This document shows, piece by piece, positions 1 to 6,937 of a DNA stretch of 7,545 bases. Within the stretch, counting starts at the first letter, position 1. Each line of letters starts with the position of its first letter. The DNA lies in assembly GCA_017577345.1 (NCBI GenBank), contig PITX01000058.1:1-7545 (forward strand), in the 5' to 3' direction. Source of the stretch: Clostridiales bacterium. Lineage in GTDB: Bacteria > Bacillota > Clostridia > Oscillospirales > Oscillospiraceae. The translations under genes and the position numbers were made by a program. A model generated the notes under the pieces. It made no database searches. It was not told the origin of the DNA and saw only the letters and a program-made list of their open reading frames with translations.

Positions 1-1
1 G

Positions 2-1087
2 CCCAATCTGGCGCACCTGCTCGGTGTCGGCGGTATCTATGTGAAGAACGAGGCGGAGCGTCTGCAGATGAATTCCTTTAAGGTCATGGGCGGCTCCTAC
101 GCGATCTACCGTCTGGTCAAGAAGATCCTCGGCAGAGAAAACGAGGATCTGTCCTTTGACTACCTGACAAGCAGGGAATGTCACGAAGCCCTCGGCAATG
201 TCGTTTTCTGCTCGGCAACCGACGGCAACCACGGACGCGGTCTTGCCTGGGCGTGCCAGAAGCTCGACCACCCCTGCAAAATCTATGTCCACAGCGAGAC
301 CAGTCAGGCGCGTATCAACGCGATCAAGCGTTTCGGCGCAGAGGTCACCGTCGTAAGCGGCAACTATGACGACGCCGTGCGTCAGGCGGCGGAGGATGCA
401 AAGAAAAACGGCTGGTATGTCGTCTCCGACACCTCCTGGCCGGGCTATGAGGAAATCCCCACCTGGATCATGCAGGGCTACAACTCCATCATGCTTGAAG
501 CCCAGGAGCAGTTCTCCGGCATGGGCATCGTGAAGCCCACCCATGTTATTGTACAGGCAGGCGTCGGTGCGATGGCGGCAAGCGTTGTCGGTTTCTACAG
601 CGCAATGTTCCCCGACGATCCCCCTCTGTTCATCGTGGTAGAGCCGGACAAGGCGCCCTGCGTCTATGAGTCCATCGCCGCCGGCGACGGAAAGTGCCAC
701 AGCGTCAAGGGTGAGCTGGACACCATCATGGCAGGTCTTGCCTGCGGCGATCCCTCTCCGGTCGCGTTTGAAATTCTGAAGGACAACGCCGACATTTTTA
801 TTCAGGTGCCGGACAATGTCGCTGCCCGCGGTATGCGTATTCTCGGCTGCCCGCTCAACGGCGACCCCATGGTCATCAGCGGCGAAAGCGGCGCTGTTCC
901 GCTCGGAACGCTCTTTGCTCTGTGCACCGATGAGATCGATGCCAAGCTGAAGGCGGCACTGAATATCAATGCCGATTCACAGATCTTCATGATCAACACT
1001 GAAGGCAACACCGACCCGACCGAATTCCGTCGGATCATCTGGGACGGCAAGGATCCCGTGCCGGAGCGTTACCGCGTAAAAGAATAA
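2..1087 (+). CDS. dpaL: 2,3-diaminopropionate ammonia-lyase, 5'-truncated by the window edge
   Basis: This PLP-dependent cytosolic enzyme converts 2,3-diaminopropionate to pyruvate and two ammonia. The frame is open from base 2, giving 361 residues; about 40 N-terminal residues expected from E. coli YgeX/DpaL lie outside, so the GTG at 41 is not the true start. The fold-type II signatures are present in order: the PLP-lysine motif NSFKVMGG (Lys codon 80-82), TDGNHGRG (Asp codon 221-223), SDTSWPGY followed by IPTWIMQGY (Asp codon 428-430), the phosphate-binding loop QAGVGAMA (from about 557), the segment VEPDKAPC, IMAGLACG, and the C-terminal STEG-like NTEGNTDP. From memory, the Lys and both Asp residues match the catalytic Lys77, Asp120 and Asp189 of the E. 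coli enzyme. A terminator follows at once, so this is the last gene of its unit. A general threonine/serine dehydratase is less likely because the DGNHGRG and IPTWIMQGY blocks are typical of DpaL. Confidence 0.93.
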   Translation, partial: PNLAHLLGVGGIYVKNEAERLQMNSFKVMGGSYAIYRLVKKILGRENEDLSFDYLTSRECHEALGNVVFCSATDGNHGRGLAWACQKLDHPCKIYVHSETSQARINAIKRFGAEVTVVSGNYDDAVRQAAEDAKKNGWYVVSDTSWPGYEEIPTWIMQGYNSIMLEAQEQFSGMGIVKPTHVIVQAGVGAMAASVVGFYSAMFPDDPPLFIVVEPDKAPCVYESIAAGDGKCHSVKGELDTIMAGLACGDPSPVAFEILKDNADIFIQVPDNVAARGMRILGCPLNGDPMVISGESGAVPLGTLFALCTDEIDAKLKAALNINADSQIFMINTEGNTDPTEFRRIIWDGKDPVPERYRVKE

Positions 1088-1095
1088 TGCACAAA

Positions 1096-1125
1096 ACGGG
1101 CAGCCATTGGCCGCCCGTTAGTTTT
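1096..1125 (+). terminator. Rho-independent terminator of dpaL
   Basis: An ACGGGC/GCCCGT stem (1096-1101 with 1113-1118) continues through one A-C mismatch into GCC/GGC with an ATT loop, and is followed by TAGTTTT. It begins 8 bases after the dpaL stop codon. Confidence 0.8.
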
Positions 1126-1135
1126 CGGACATTTT

Positions 1136-1592
1136 CAATCTCTCCGTCACGGCTGACGCCGTGCCACCTCCTTCAGCAAGGGGGACAGGTAGGAACGGAA
1201 CTGATGAAATCCCCCGTCACGGCTGACGCCGCGCCACCCCCTTTAGCAAGGGGGACAGAAGGAGGCTCCCTTGTGTAAAGGGAGGCTTTGGATTTTCCGA
1301 TACAATCGTGCGTATTATCATCGGAACAGAATACAAATCTGCGACGGACAGATTGCCACGGTCGCGTTGCTCCCTCGCAATGACAGAACTGAGAGTTTTT
1401 CCGGTATCATTCCACCTCGGCTTATAACGGGCAGACTGCCAAGCGTGTCATTGCGAGCCGATGAAATCGGCGTGGCAATCCGTGCCTTTCCTGTTTCGGA
1501 CGCTGTTCCGTCATACAGTGTGGTCTTCTTGTTTGGCACCCGAAAGGCTCCCTTGCTAAAGGGAGCTGTCAGCGAAGCTGACTGAGGGATTG
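1136..1592. repeat. Structured intergenic repeat, copy 1 (MITE-like, ~457 bp)
   Basis: The unit opens with CAATC and closes with GATTG (1588-1592). The two ~50-bp ends are imperfect inverted repeats of each other: each has CAATC, a GC-rich hairpin, then a CCCTTTAGCAAGGG-type hairpin. The right end (1543-1592) contains two clean hairpins, GCTCCCTT/AAGGGAGC and GTCAGC-GAA-GCTGAC. The left-end module occurs twice in direct orientation (1136-1188 and 1208-1258). Inside lies a second imperfect inverted pair of 35 bases, 1351-1385 (GATTGCCACGG...GCAATGACA) and 1446-1480 (TGTCATTGCGAG...GGCAATC). No transposase and no clear target-site duplication are visible. From memory, modules of this kind are common between genes in gut Clostridia. 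The unit may be a non-autonomous mobile element or a structured RNA element; the sequence alone does not decide. Confidence 0.75.
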
Positions 1593-1633
1593 GATGCACC
1601 GAAATTATGCTGCCATTGACCGATTGGACGAAT

Positions 1634-2060
1634 AATCCCCCGGCACGGCTGACGCCGCGCCACCCCCTTTAGCAAGGGGGACAGGTATGAACGGAACTGA
1701 TGAAATCCCCCGGCACGGCTGCCGCCGTGCCACCCCCTTTAGCAAGGGGGACAGAAGGAGGTTCCTTGTGTAAAGGGAGGCTTTGGATTTTCCGTTATAA
1801 TCGTGCTTATTATCATCGGAACAGAGTACAAGCCTGCAACGGACAGATTGCCACGGTCGCGTTGCTCCCTCGCAATGACAGAACTGAGAGATTTTCCGGT
1901 ATCATTCCACCTCGGCTTATAACGGGCAGACTGCCAAGCTTGTCATTGCGAGCCGATGAAATCGGCGTGGCAATCCGTGCCTTTCCTGTTTCGGACGCTG
2001 TTCCGTCATACGGTGTGGTCTTCTTGTTTGGCACCCGAAAGGCTCCCTTGCTAAATGGAG
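1634..2060. repeat. Structured intergenic repeat, copy 2, right end lost
   Basis: This is a direct repeat of the unit at 1136, offset by 495-496 bases. Comparing by eye from 1271 and 1766 to the shared GCTAAA gives about 10 substitutions in ~290 bases, near 96% identity. It has the same doubled left module (1634-1684 and 1704-1754) and the same internal inverted pair (1846-1880 and 1941-1975). The module at 1704 carries a perfect GGCACGGC/GCCGTGCC hairpin (1712-1719 with 1724-1731), while its sister copies have mismatches there. Similarity stops shortly after GCTCCCTTGCTAAA near 2056, so the GTCAGC hairpin and terminal GATTG are missing. Together with copy 1 and a 40-base spacer it fills the gap between the convergent dpaL and SLH genes; I see no credible gene in the gap. 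Confidence 0.75.
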
Positions 2061-2077
2061 GCTTCGGGGAACGAGGT

Positions 2078-2111
2078 AAAAAAGCCGCAGAGTCAAGAGA
2101 CCCTGCGGCTT
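2078..2111 (-). terminator. Rho-independent terminator of the SLH-protein gene
   Basis: On the minus strand a perfect 9-bp stem AAGCCGCAG/CTGCGGCTT (2103-2111 with 2082-2090) around a 12-base loop runs into a T tract (2083-2078). It lies 18 bases past the stop codon of the minus-strand gene. Confidence 0.88.
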
Positions 2112-2128
2112 CTGTATGGTTTCTGTGA

Positions 2129-4648
2129 TTATTCGATCGCTCTGTAGAGGAAGGTCACGATGTGTGCTCTGGTGCAGGTGGCGTTCGGCGCAAAGGAATC
2201 AGCCGACATGCCGGTGGTTATGCCTTCCTTCACCGCCCACATCACGGGAGCATAGAAGAAATCACTTGCCGCCACATCCTTGAACGGATTGCTGACACCG
2301 GTCGGTGCACTCGCGCTCTTGTAGCGGTACAGGAAGGTCACGATCTGTCCGCGGGTGCATTCTGCATTCGGTGCGAAGGATGTCTCGGACATACCCTTTG
2401 TGATGTTCTTCTCTACTGCCCAGAGAACAGCCTTGTAGAAATAATCTGTTTCCTTGACATCCTTGAACGGATTGGTCTTGTTCACAGGCTCAGGGCTTCC
2501 GGCGGCACGCCACAGGAAGGTCACTGCCTGACAGCGCAGACATGCGCCGTCCGGAGAGAAGGTGGTAGCGGAGGTACCGCTCGTGACATTGTTCGTCACC
2601 GCCCAGTCGATCGCATTGTGATACCAGAAGTCGGGTTTCTTGTTCACATCGGTGAACTTCGCAGACGGGCAGTCCTTGCCGCCGTCACAGGACTTTTTCT
2701 CCCATTTCGGGTAGAGATTGGTGTCCTCCGTGATCGGCTTGGCGGGATCGTAGGGCTTGGTGAGTGCTTTGTCGGTAAACCAGCCGCCGAAGGTGTAGCC
2801 CTCCTTGCTTGGCTCAGCTACCTTGCCAAAAACCTTTCCCTTGATAACATCGCTTTTGGATGCAGGCGTTGCATCTGCTGCATCGTTATATACGCAAACG
2901 GTTACAAGCTCCTGCCACAGCGGGTAGAGATTGATGTCCTCCGTGATCGGCTTGGCGGGATCGTAGGGCTTGGTGAGTGCTTTGTCGGTAAACCAGCCGC
3001 CGAAGGTGTAGCCCTCCTTGACCGGCTCGGGAGGATTGCCGAACACTGTGCCCTCCGGTACTTCTACGCCGACAACGGGATATTCATCCATCGGGTCAAA
3101 ATACCACGAAACAGTATAGGTCTTGACTGCCTCCATAGGCTCCGTCCAGACATAATACGAGCCGTCCGGTCTTTTTCCGCTGCGCTCTACTTTAAAATCG
3201 CCGTCATTCAGCAGGAAGGTCGTCGTATCATCAATCGCGAATCCATCCGCGCAGATCTTTACGACATTACAGAGAGAATAATGCTTTCCTTCTTCAAATA
3301 TGTCCGTGTCGTTCAGCTCCGTATATGTATCATCGCAATACCAGTAGGTCTCGACAATATCATACAAGCCGCCGAGCACATAGGTATCATCGTAATCACC
3401 GACAGTGCCGCCGATGACAGGGGCGCAGACGCCGAAAATATTTACCTCGTCGATATGCTGCTTTTCCACAGAAGGGGTCGGGCTGGTTCTAACATACCAG
3501 TAGTTGATGCTTCCGTTGCTGCCGGTATCCACATATGCAACCGGCAAAGCGCCGCCGTTGATGAGCCAGACGGTGCTGCTGTCAATCGTCCAGCCGGTGT
3601 CAGGCACGACGCGGAAGGTCACCTGATAATTGTTAATGTCCTTTTTGAATGTGGTTGAATCATTGATATAGCTGCCGCTATATGACACATTGACATTTTC
3701 TCTGAAATAGAGAGAATAGCCGACACCTACCGGGACGGTCGCGTTCTCAATGGCAGACAGGGCAGTATTGCCGACAAAGAATGTTCCCACATTGTCAATG
3801 CGGACGGTGTCCACATGACGGGGCTCTGCAATCAGATCCTTGGAATATAATCTGGCATCCGTTCCTGAGCAGCTGCTGTGTGTCTCATCTACATAATTTG
3901 AAACACCGTTGAAGCGCCAGTCGCAGAGGCTGTCAAAGAGGTAGCCTTCATTCGCATGCAGGACTATTTCAATATAATAGCCCTTTCCTGCTTCGAATTT
4001 CTCTCCTTCTGTCATATATGTTATGTCGCTGTCGCCGATTGCACCTTTGTATCTCGCCCATTTAACACTCTCAATGGAATAGGGCGCTCCGGTGGGAACG
4101 GAAAGATCAGAAGCACCGCAGGGCGTTGCGCCGGGGGTCGGCAGGGTGAAACCGTCAACATCGATGAGAGATATGGTGTTTGTCCACGGGCAGTCGAAAT
4201 CAACGCAATATGCGAAGATGTCCTTGCCCTCTGCCCCCTCGATCGCAGGCTTGCATTCGGGGTTATAGGTCGCTCTGAAACCGTTGAGCAGGACATACAG
4301 ATAGGGCGCCGTTGTCTCGTCCAGACCGGTCACGCCCTTCTCGGGCACGATCAGAATGGTCAGGGTATAGGTTTCGCCGCCACGGAAGTGGGGTGGATAC
4401 AGCGTATCCGGCAGAAAAACACCGTCCGGGCAGGACCACGAATAGGCACAGTAATATGCTGCGTACAGAGACGGGTCTCCCGGAATCAGTTCGCTGCTGT
4501 CAAACGGTATCTCTTCACCGTCTTTCGGCTCTTTGATACCGTTGACGGAAAGCATATCGATCTTGCCGCCGTCTGCCGATGCGGTAACGGGCAGCACGGA
4601 CAGAAGCATCACGATACACAAAATCAATGCGAGCAGTCGCTTTTTCAT
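2129..4648 (-). CDS. Secreted S-layer-homology protein with InlB B-type repeats (839 aa)
   Basis: This is a cell-surface protein of unknown binding role. The ATG at 4648 is chosen because GGAGG (4656-4660) sits 7 bases upstream and it starts a clear signal peptide: MKKR, a hydrophobic core, and VTASA before Asp26. The open frame runs further upstream to 4816, but that extension lacks these signs and crosses the promoter. Residues ~29-507 hold four divergent repeats of ~110-130 residues, each opening with an I/V-D-x-V-like strand (about 29, 159, 280, 399) and most ending in a GY/GF-x-(F/I)D...(L/F)NG-type segment; I do not recognise this family. Residues ~510-578 and ~581-650 are InlB B/Flg_new repeats containing EGYTFGGWFTD and NLYPxW. 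Residues ~663-714, 727-775 and 788-836 are three SLH modules, with FxDV, FxPN/D and TRGQIVTFLYR/TRAHIVTFLYR motifs; the first has a weaker LRCQAVTFLWR. SLH modules normally anchor proteins to pyruvylated cell-wall polymers. The gene is monocistronic. Confidence 0.9.
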   Translation of the reverse strand: MKKRLLALILCIVMLLSVLPVTASADGGKIDMLSVNGIKEPKDGEEIPFDSSELIPGDPSLYAAYYCAYSWSCPDGVFLPDTLYPPHFRGGETYTLTILIVPEKGVTGLDETTAPYLYVLLNGFRATYNPECKPAIEGAEGKDIFAYCVDFDCPWTNTISLIDVDGFTLPTPGATPCGASDLSVPTGAPYSIESVKWARYKGAIGDSDITYMTEGEKFEAGKGYYIEIVLHANEGYLFDSLCDWRFNGVSNYVDETHSSCSGTDARLYSKDLIAEPRHVDTVRIDNVGTFFVGNTALSAIENATVPVGVGYSLYFRENVNVSYSGSYINDSTTFKKDINNYQVTFRVVPDTGWTIDSSTVWLINGGALPVAYVDTGSNGSINYWYVRTSPTPSVEKQHIDEVNIFGVCAPVIGGTVGDYDDTYVLGGLYDIVETYWYCDDTYTELNDTDIFEEGKHYSLCNVVKICADGFAIDDTTTFLLNDGDFKVERSGKRPDGSYYVWTEPMEAVKTYTVSWYFDPMDEYPVVGVEVPEGTVFGNPPEPVKEGYTFGGWFTDKALTKPYDPAKPITEDINLYPLWQELVTVCVYNDAADATPASKSDVIKGKVFGKVAEPSKEGYTFGGWFTDKALTKPYDPAKPITEDTNLYPKWEKKSCDGGKDCPSAKFTDVNKKPDFWYHNAIDWAVTNNVTSGTSATTFSPDGACLRCQAVTFLWRAAGSPEPVNKTNPFKDVKETDYFYKAVLWAVEKNITKGMSETSFAPNAECTRGQIVTFLYRYKSASAPTGVSNPFKDVAASDFFYAPVMWAVKEGITTGMSADSFAPNATCTRAHIVTFLYRAIE
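2708..3020 (-). repeat. Near-perfect 100-bp direct repeat inside the SLH-protein gene
   Basis: Bases 2708-2807 and 2921-3020 match over 100 positions with one difference (G2721 against A2934), at an exact in-frame offset of 213 bases (71 codons). They encode the second halves of the two InlB B-type repeats; the only amino-acid change is Thr to Ile before NLYP. The first halves of the same two protein repeats are clearly diverged, so the identity is local. Confidence 0.9.
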
Positions 4649-4702
4649 GGTTTGTCCTCCTTTTTCTGTTCGGCAGGGTCTGCCCCACCGGTTTCCTTTT
4701 TT

Positions 4703-4731
4703 ATTATTACATAACTTATCAGAAAAGGCAA
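4703..4731 (-). promoter_or_regulatory. Sigma-A-type promoter of the SLH-protein gene
   Basis: On the minus strand, TTGCCT (4731-4726), a 17-base spacer and AATAAT (4708-4703) match the consensus at 4/6 and 5/6. Transcription would start near 4696, giving a leader of ~48 bases. The leader contains a short GGCAG/CTGCC hairpin (4672-4684) and the GGAGG ribosome site at 4656-4660. Confidence 0.6.
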
Positions 4732-4734
4732 GAT

Positions 4735-4762
4735 ATTCCCGCAAACAGATCGCTGCGGGATT
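4735..4762 (-). terminator. Possible weak terminator after the cyclase operon
   Basis: A TCCCGCA/TGCGGGA stem (4754-4760 with 4737-4743) with a 10-base loop lies about 10 bases past the cyclase stop codon. On the minus strand it is followed by ATATCTTGCCTTTT, so the T tract is delayed and interrupted. It sits directly upstream of the SLH promoter, so some read-through is possible. Confidence 0.4.
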
Positions 4763-4772
4763 TCTTTCATGC

Positions 4773-6170
4773 TCAGTGCGCTTCTGTGCCGACTGCCGCG
4801 GCGTACCACGCGGCAAAGCTTTCCGGCAGGGAGGTGAAGCGCAGCTTTACCTCCTGTCCGTCTGCGGAGATCACCTTGGCAAAGAGCTTGCCGCCGATAT
4901 CAAGCTGCAGATTTTCATACCGCTCCAACGGCTGCGGCGTTTGCAGCAGCGCACCCGTCTCGGACAGTGCCGTGATATGCCCCGTATCCGGCTGTGCCTG
5001 CACATGCTTTTCGCGGATGCGGAAATACGGCACGCGAAGCGGCGTTTGCAGGGTGTGCAGCGGCTTTTCTTTCTGCACGCAGGTCAGTTCGCCGATGCCG
5101 ACAACATGACTGAGCATCATGGGACTGTCCATGCCCTTGGGCAGGACGGTCTGCTCTCCTGCCACGGTCAGTGCGGCGTTGACCGCCTCACGCGTCTGCG
5201 GGGAAATCAAAATCTGCCCGCCGACGGTATAGCTCTCAATGCGTCCGGTCAGGTTGACATTACTGCCGACCACACCGTATTTCGTGCGCTTTTCCGAGCC
5301 GATATTGCCGACGATGACCTCGCCCGTGTGGATGCCGATGCCCATTTGAAGCTCCGGATAGCCGCGCTCGGCGTTCCAGGCGTTGATCTGCTCCATTCTT
5401 GCTTCCATTTCAACTGCGGCGGCAACTGCCTGCTCGGCATGGCACTCGCTCGGTGCCGGTGCGCCGAAAATCGCCATGATGCCGTCGCCGATGAACTCAA
5501 TGATCGTGCCGCTTCTGCGCTGAATGATCTGCGTCATCTCGCCGAGGTAATGGTTGAGCATATCCAGAAGCTTCTGCGGCTCCATGCGCTCGGACATCGC
5601 CGTAAAGCCGCGCAGATCGCTCATCATGACCGTCAGGACGCGTTTTTTGCCGCCGAGCATCAGTCCGTCCGGCGTTTCCAGAAGCTGGCGCACGATCTCA
5701 TCGGATAGAAACCGTCCGAAGGTCTCGCTCAGAAGCTGATTGCGAAGCTCCAGCTTGCCGTTCATCTCGCGGATCTTCTCCATCGCCTTCAGCGCGTCTC
5801 GCAGCCCGGAAAGCTCCGTCACATCGTCGATCACACAGACGATGCCGACCGGTTCTTCACCGTTTTTCAGGAACGAGGTCGTCACATGGAGTTGCCTCGA
5901 CTCCGCGCCCGTAAAATAGTCCACGATGCCCTCATGGGTGCTGCTGCGGTCGTAAACCGCCTCCAGTATCATCTGATTGAACGCATCGTTTTTCTCATAT
6001 TCAAAAAAGCTCGCGGCAAAGGGCCGACCGGTCAGTTCCTCGTCCGAACGCCCCAAAATCTGCGCCGCAGAGGGATTCAGATAGCTGATGTTGCCGTCGA
6101 AACCGATGGCAAGCACGCCCTCCGACATATCGCGCATGATGTAGTTCTGAATGATGTCCGCGTTTTGCAC
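4773..6170 (-). CDS. PAS-class III nucleotide cyclase with PilZ-like C-terminus (465 aa)
   Basis: A likely soluble cyclase making a cyclic nucleotide from an NTP. The GTG at 6170 is preferred because AGGGG (6183-6179) lies 8 bases upstream. A GTG at 6179, overlapping the previous stop as GTGA, is the alternative (+3 residues). Residues ~3-118 form a PAS sensor (MSEGVLAIGFDGNISYLN; later VCVIDDVTELSGLRD). Residues ~119-165 form a helical linker, and ~175-330 the catalytic domain. Metal-binding Asp185 (SDLRGFT) and Asp229 (FIGDGIMAIFG) are present, as are the Asn306/Arg310 pair (VNLTGR) that stabilises the transition state. Base-recognition positions are Glu225 and Lys297 rather than Lys and Asp/Thr, so adenine specificity is not assured. 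Residues ~376-455 look like a degenerate PilZ barrel (LSETGALL, LRFTSLP). There are no membrane segments. It is the last gene of the operon, 5 bases after the isomerase stop. Cyclase function is well supported; the nucleotide made is unknown. Confidence 0.88.
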   Translation of the reverse strand: MQNADIIQNYIMRDMSEGVLAIGFDGNISYLNPSAAQILGRSDEELTGRPFAASFFEYEKNDAFNQMILEAVYDRSSTHEGIVDYFTGAESRQLHVTTSFLKNGEEPVGIVCVIDDVTELSGLRDALKAMEKIREMNGKLELRNQLLSETFGRFLSDEIVRQLLETPDGLMLGGKKRVLTVMMSDLRGFTAMSERMEPQKLLDMLNHYLGEMTQIIQRRSGTIIEFIGDGIMAIFGAPAPSECHAEQAVAAAVEMEARMEQINAWNAERGYPELQMGIGIHTGEVIVGNIGSEKRTKYGVVGSNVNLTGRIESYTVGGQILISPQTREAVNAALTVAGEQTVLPKGMDSPMMLSHVVGIGELTCVQKEKPLHTLQTPLRVPYFRIREKHVQAQPDTGHITALSETGALLQTPQPLERYENLQLDIGGKLFAKVISADGQEVKLRFTSLPESFAAWYAAAVGTEAH

Positions 6171-6175
6171 CGTGA

Positions 6176-6937
6176 TCACCCCTGCCCGAACAGATTGTTT
6201 TCGCATAAGAACGCAAGAGACTGCTCTGCCTGCGTGCCGACCTCCAGCGTAATTTTTTCCACGCTGCCCGCCGACTGACACAGTGCGCTGACCGCTTTCC
6301 AGTCCACTGTGCCGCAGCCGAGCGGCAAATGCTCGTCAGATCTGCCGCCGTTGTCGCTCAGATGCAGGTAGCGGATCTTCCCCTCCAGCGCGGAAAACCA
6401 ATCGGAAACAGAAGCGTTGGAATAATTCACATGACCGATATCCAGACAGACCGCAACGCGGTCGGACTGCACACGGCGCATCAGCTCCCTCAGTGGGGTC
6501 GGGTCAAGATCCATGCTATTTTCCACGCAGACCGTCAGGTTGTACCTCTGCGCAAGCGTGCGGTAGAACTCCGCACAGTCCTCCGCCCAACGCTCCATAA
6601 AGCTGCCGCGCAGGAACGGAAAGCAACTGCTGTGGAACACCACCGTGTCCGCACCGAGTGCCTGCGCGGTCATGCAGCTTTCCTCGCACCGTGCGCGGGA
6701 AAGTCGGCGCAGAACGGCATCGCCGCTTGCCGGATTGATATCGATAAACGCACCGTGCAGGGAAGTGACAAGCCCGCTTTGCCGGTAGGCTTCCCGTGCC
6801 TGCTCAAAAAGAGCCGTGTCGTCCGAAGTCTGCAGGAGCGTCAGATCAAAAGCCTCAAAGGACAGCCCCTGCTGCTTTGCAAGAGCTGTCCACTTGTCCA
6901 TTTCACGCCATTGCGGCTGAATCTGTACCGTACTCAT
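6176..6937 (-). CDS. Sugar phosphate isomerase/epimerase-like TIM barrel (253 aa)
   Basis: A member of the AP-endonuclease-2/xylose-isomerase-like TIM-barrel family (PF01261 type), cytosolic, substrate unknown. The usual metal and active-site residues are in the expected order: His61 (SLHGAF), His102 (VVFHSS), Glu139 (VCVENS), Asp166 and His169 (CLDIGH), His192 and Asp195 (LHLSDN), His203 (DEHLPLG, followed by CGTVDW) and Glu232 (ITLEVG). All metal ligands appear intact, so an active enzyme is likely. Its length is near the family norm of 250-290. The ATG start overlaps the stop of the upstream gene as ATGA (6934-6937), which implies translational coupling; the ribosome site is weak. It lies between a cyclic-nucleotide receptor and a cyclase, which may mean that its activity or substrate is tied to that signal. 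That link is inference; an endonuclease IV role is unlikely given the short length. Confidence 0.87.
   Translation of the reverse strand: MSTVQIQPQWREMDKWTALAKQQGLSFEAFDLTLLQTSDDTALFEQAREAYRQSGLVTSLHGAFIDINPASGDAVLRRLSRARCEESCMTAQALGADTVVFHSSCFPFLRGSFMERWAEDCAEFYRTLAQRYNLTVCVENSMDLDPTPLRELMRRVQSDRVAVCLDIGHVNYSNASVSDWFSALEGKIRYLHLSDNGGRSDEHLPLGCGTVDWKAVSALCQSAGSVEKITLEVGTQAEQSLAFLCENNLFGQG

Noticed and set aside
1136..2060. CRISPR array suggested by repeated CCCTTTAGCAAGGGGGACAG motifs
   Set aside because: Spacing is irregular, spacers are themselves duplicated, and the motif belongs to a larger repeat unit; no cas genes are present.
1271..2128. Open frames on both strands within the repeat pair, alike between copies (e.g. 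1318-1599 and 1813-2034 on the minus strand)
   Set aside because: They resemble each other only because the DNA is duplicated. Peptides such as SLRGSNATVAI are translations of the non-coding repeat, seen as spurious hypothetical proteins in gut Firmicutes. There are no ribosome sites.
2162..3658. Long plus-strand open frame (498 codons) opposite the SLH gene
   Set aside because: It is antisense to a gene with signal peptide, recognisable domains, ribosome site, promoter and terminator. Its product is Arg/Ile/His-rich, with no known motif, and it mirrors the repeat of the opposite strand.
4649..4816. Upstream extension of the SLH protein start (56 more residues)
   Set aside because: It would run through the predicted promoter and hairpin and overlap the cyclase gene end, and it would bury the signal peptide; the ATG at 4648 has GGAGG 7 bases away.
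4533..5708. Plus-strand open frame of 391 codons across the promoter region and the cyclase
   Set aside because: It is antisense to the cyclase catalytic and PilZ-like regions, has no ribosome site, and its product resembles no protein family.
6171..6281. Longer start for the cyclase (ATG at 6281)
   Set aside because: The extra residues overlap the isomerase gene in another frame and match no domain; the PAS domain begins right after the GTG at 6170.
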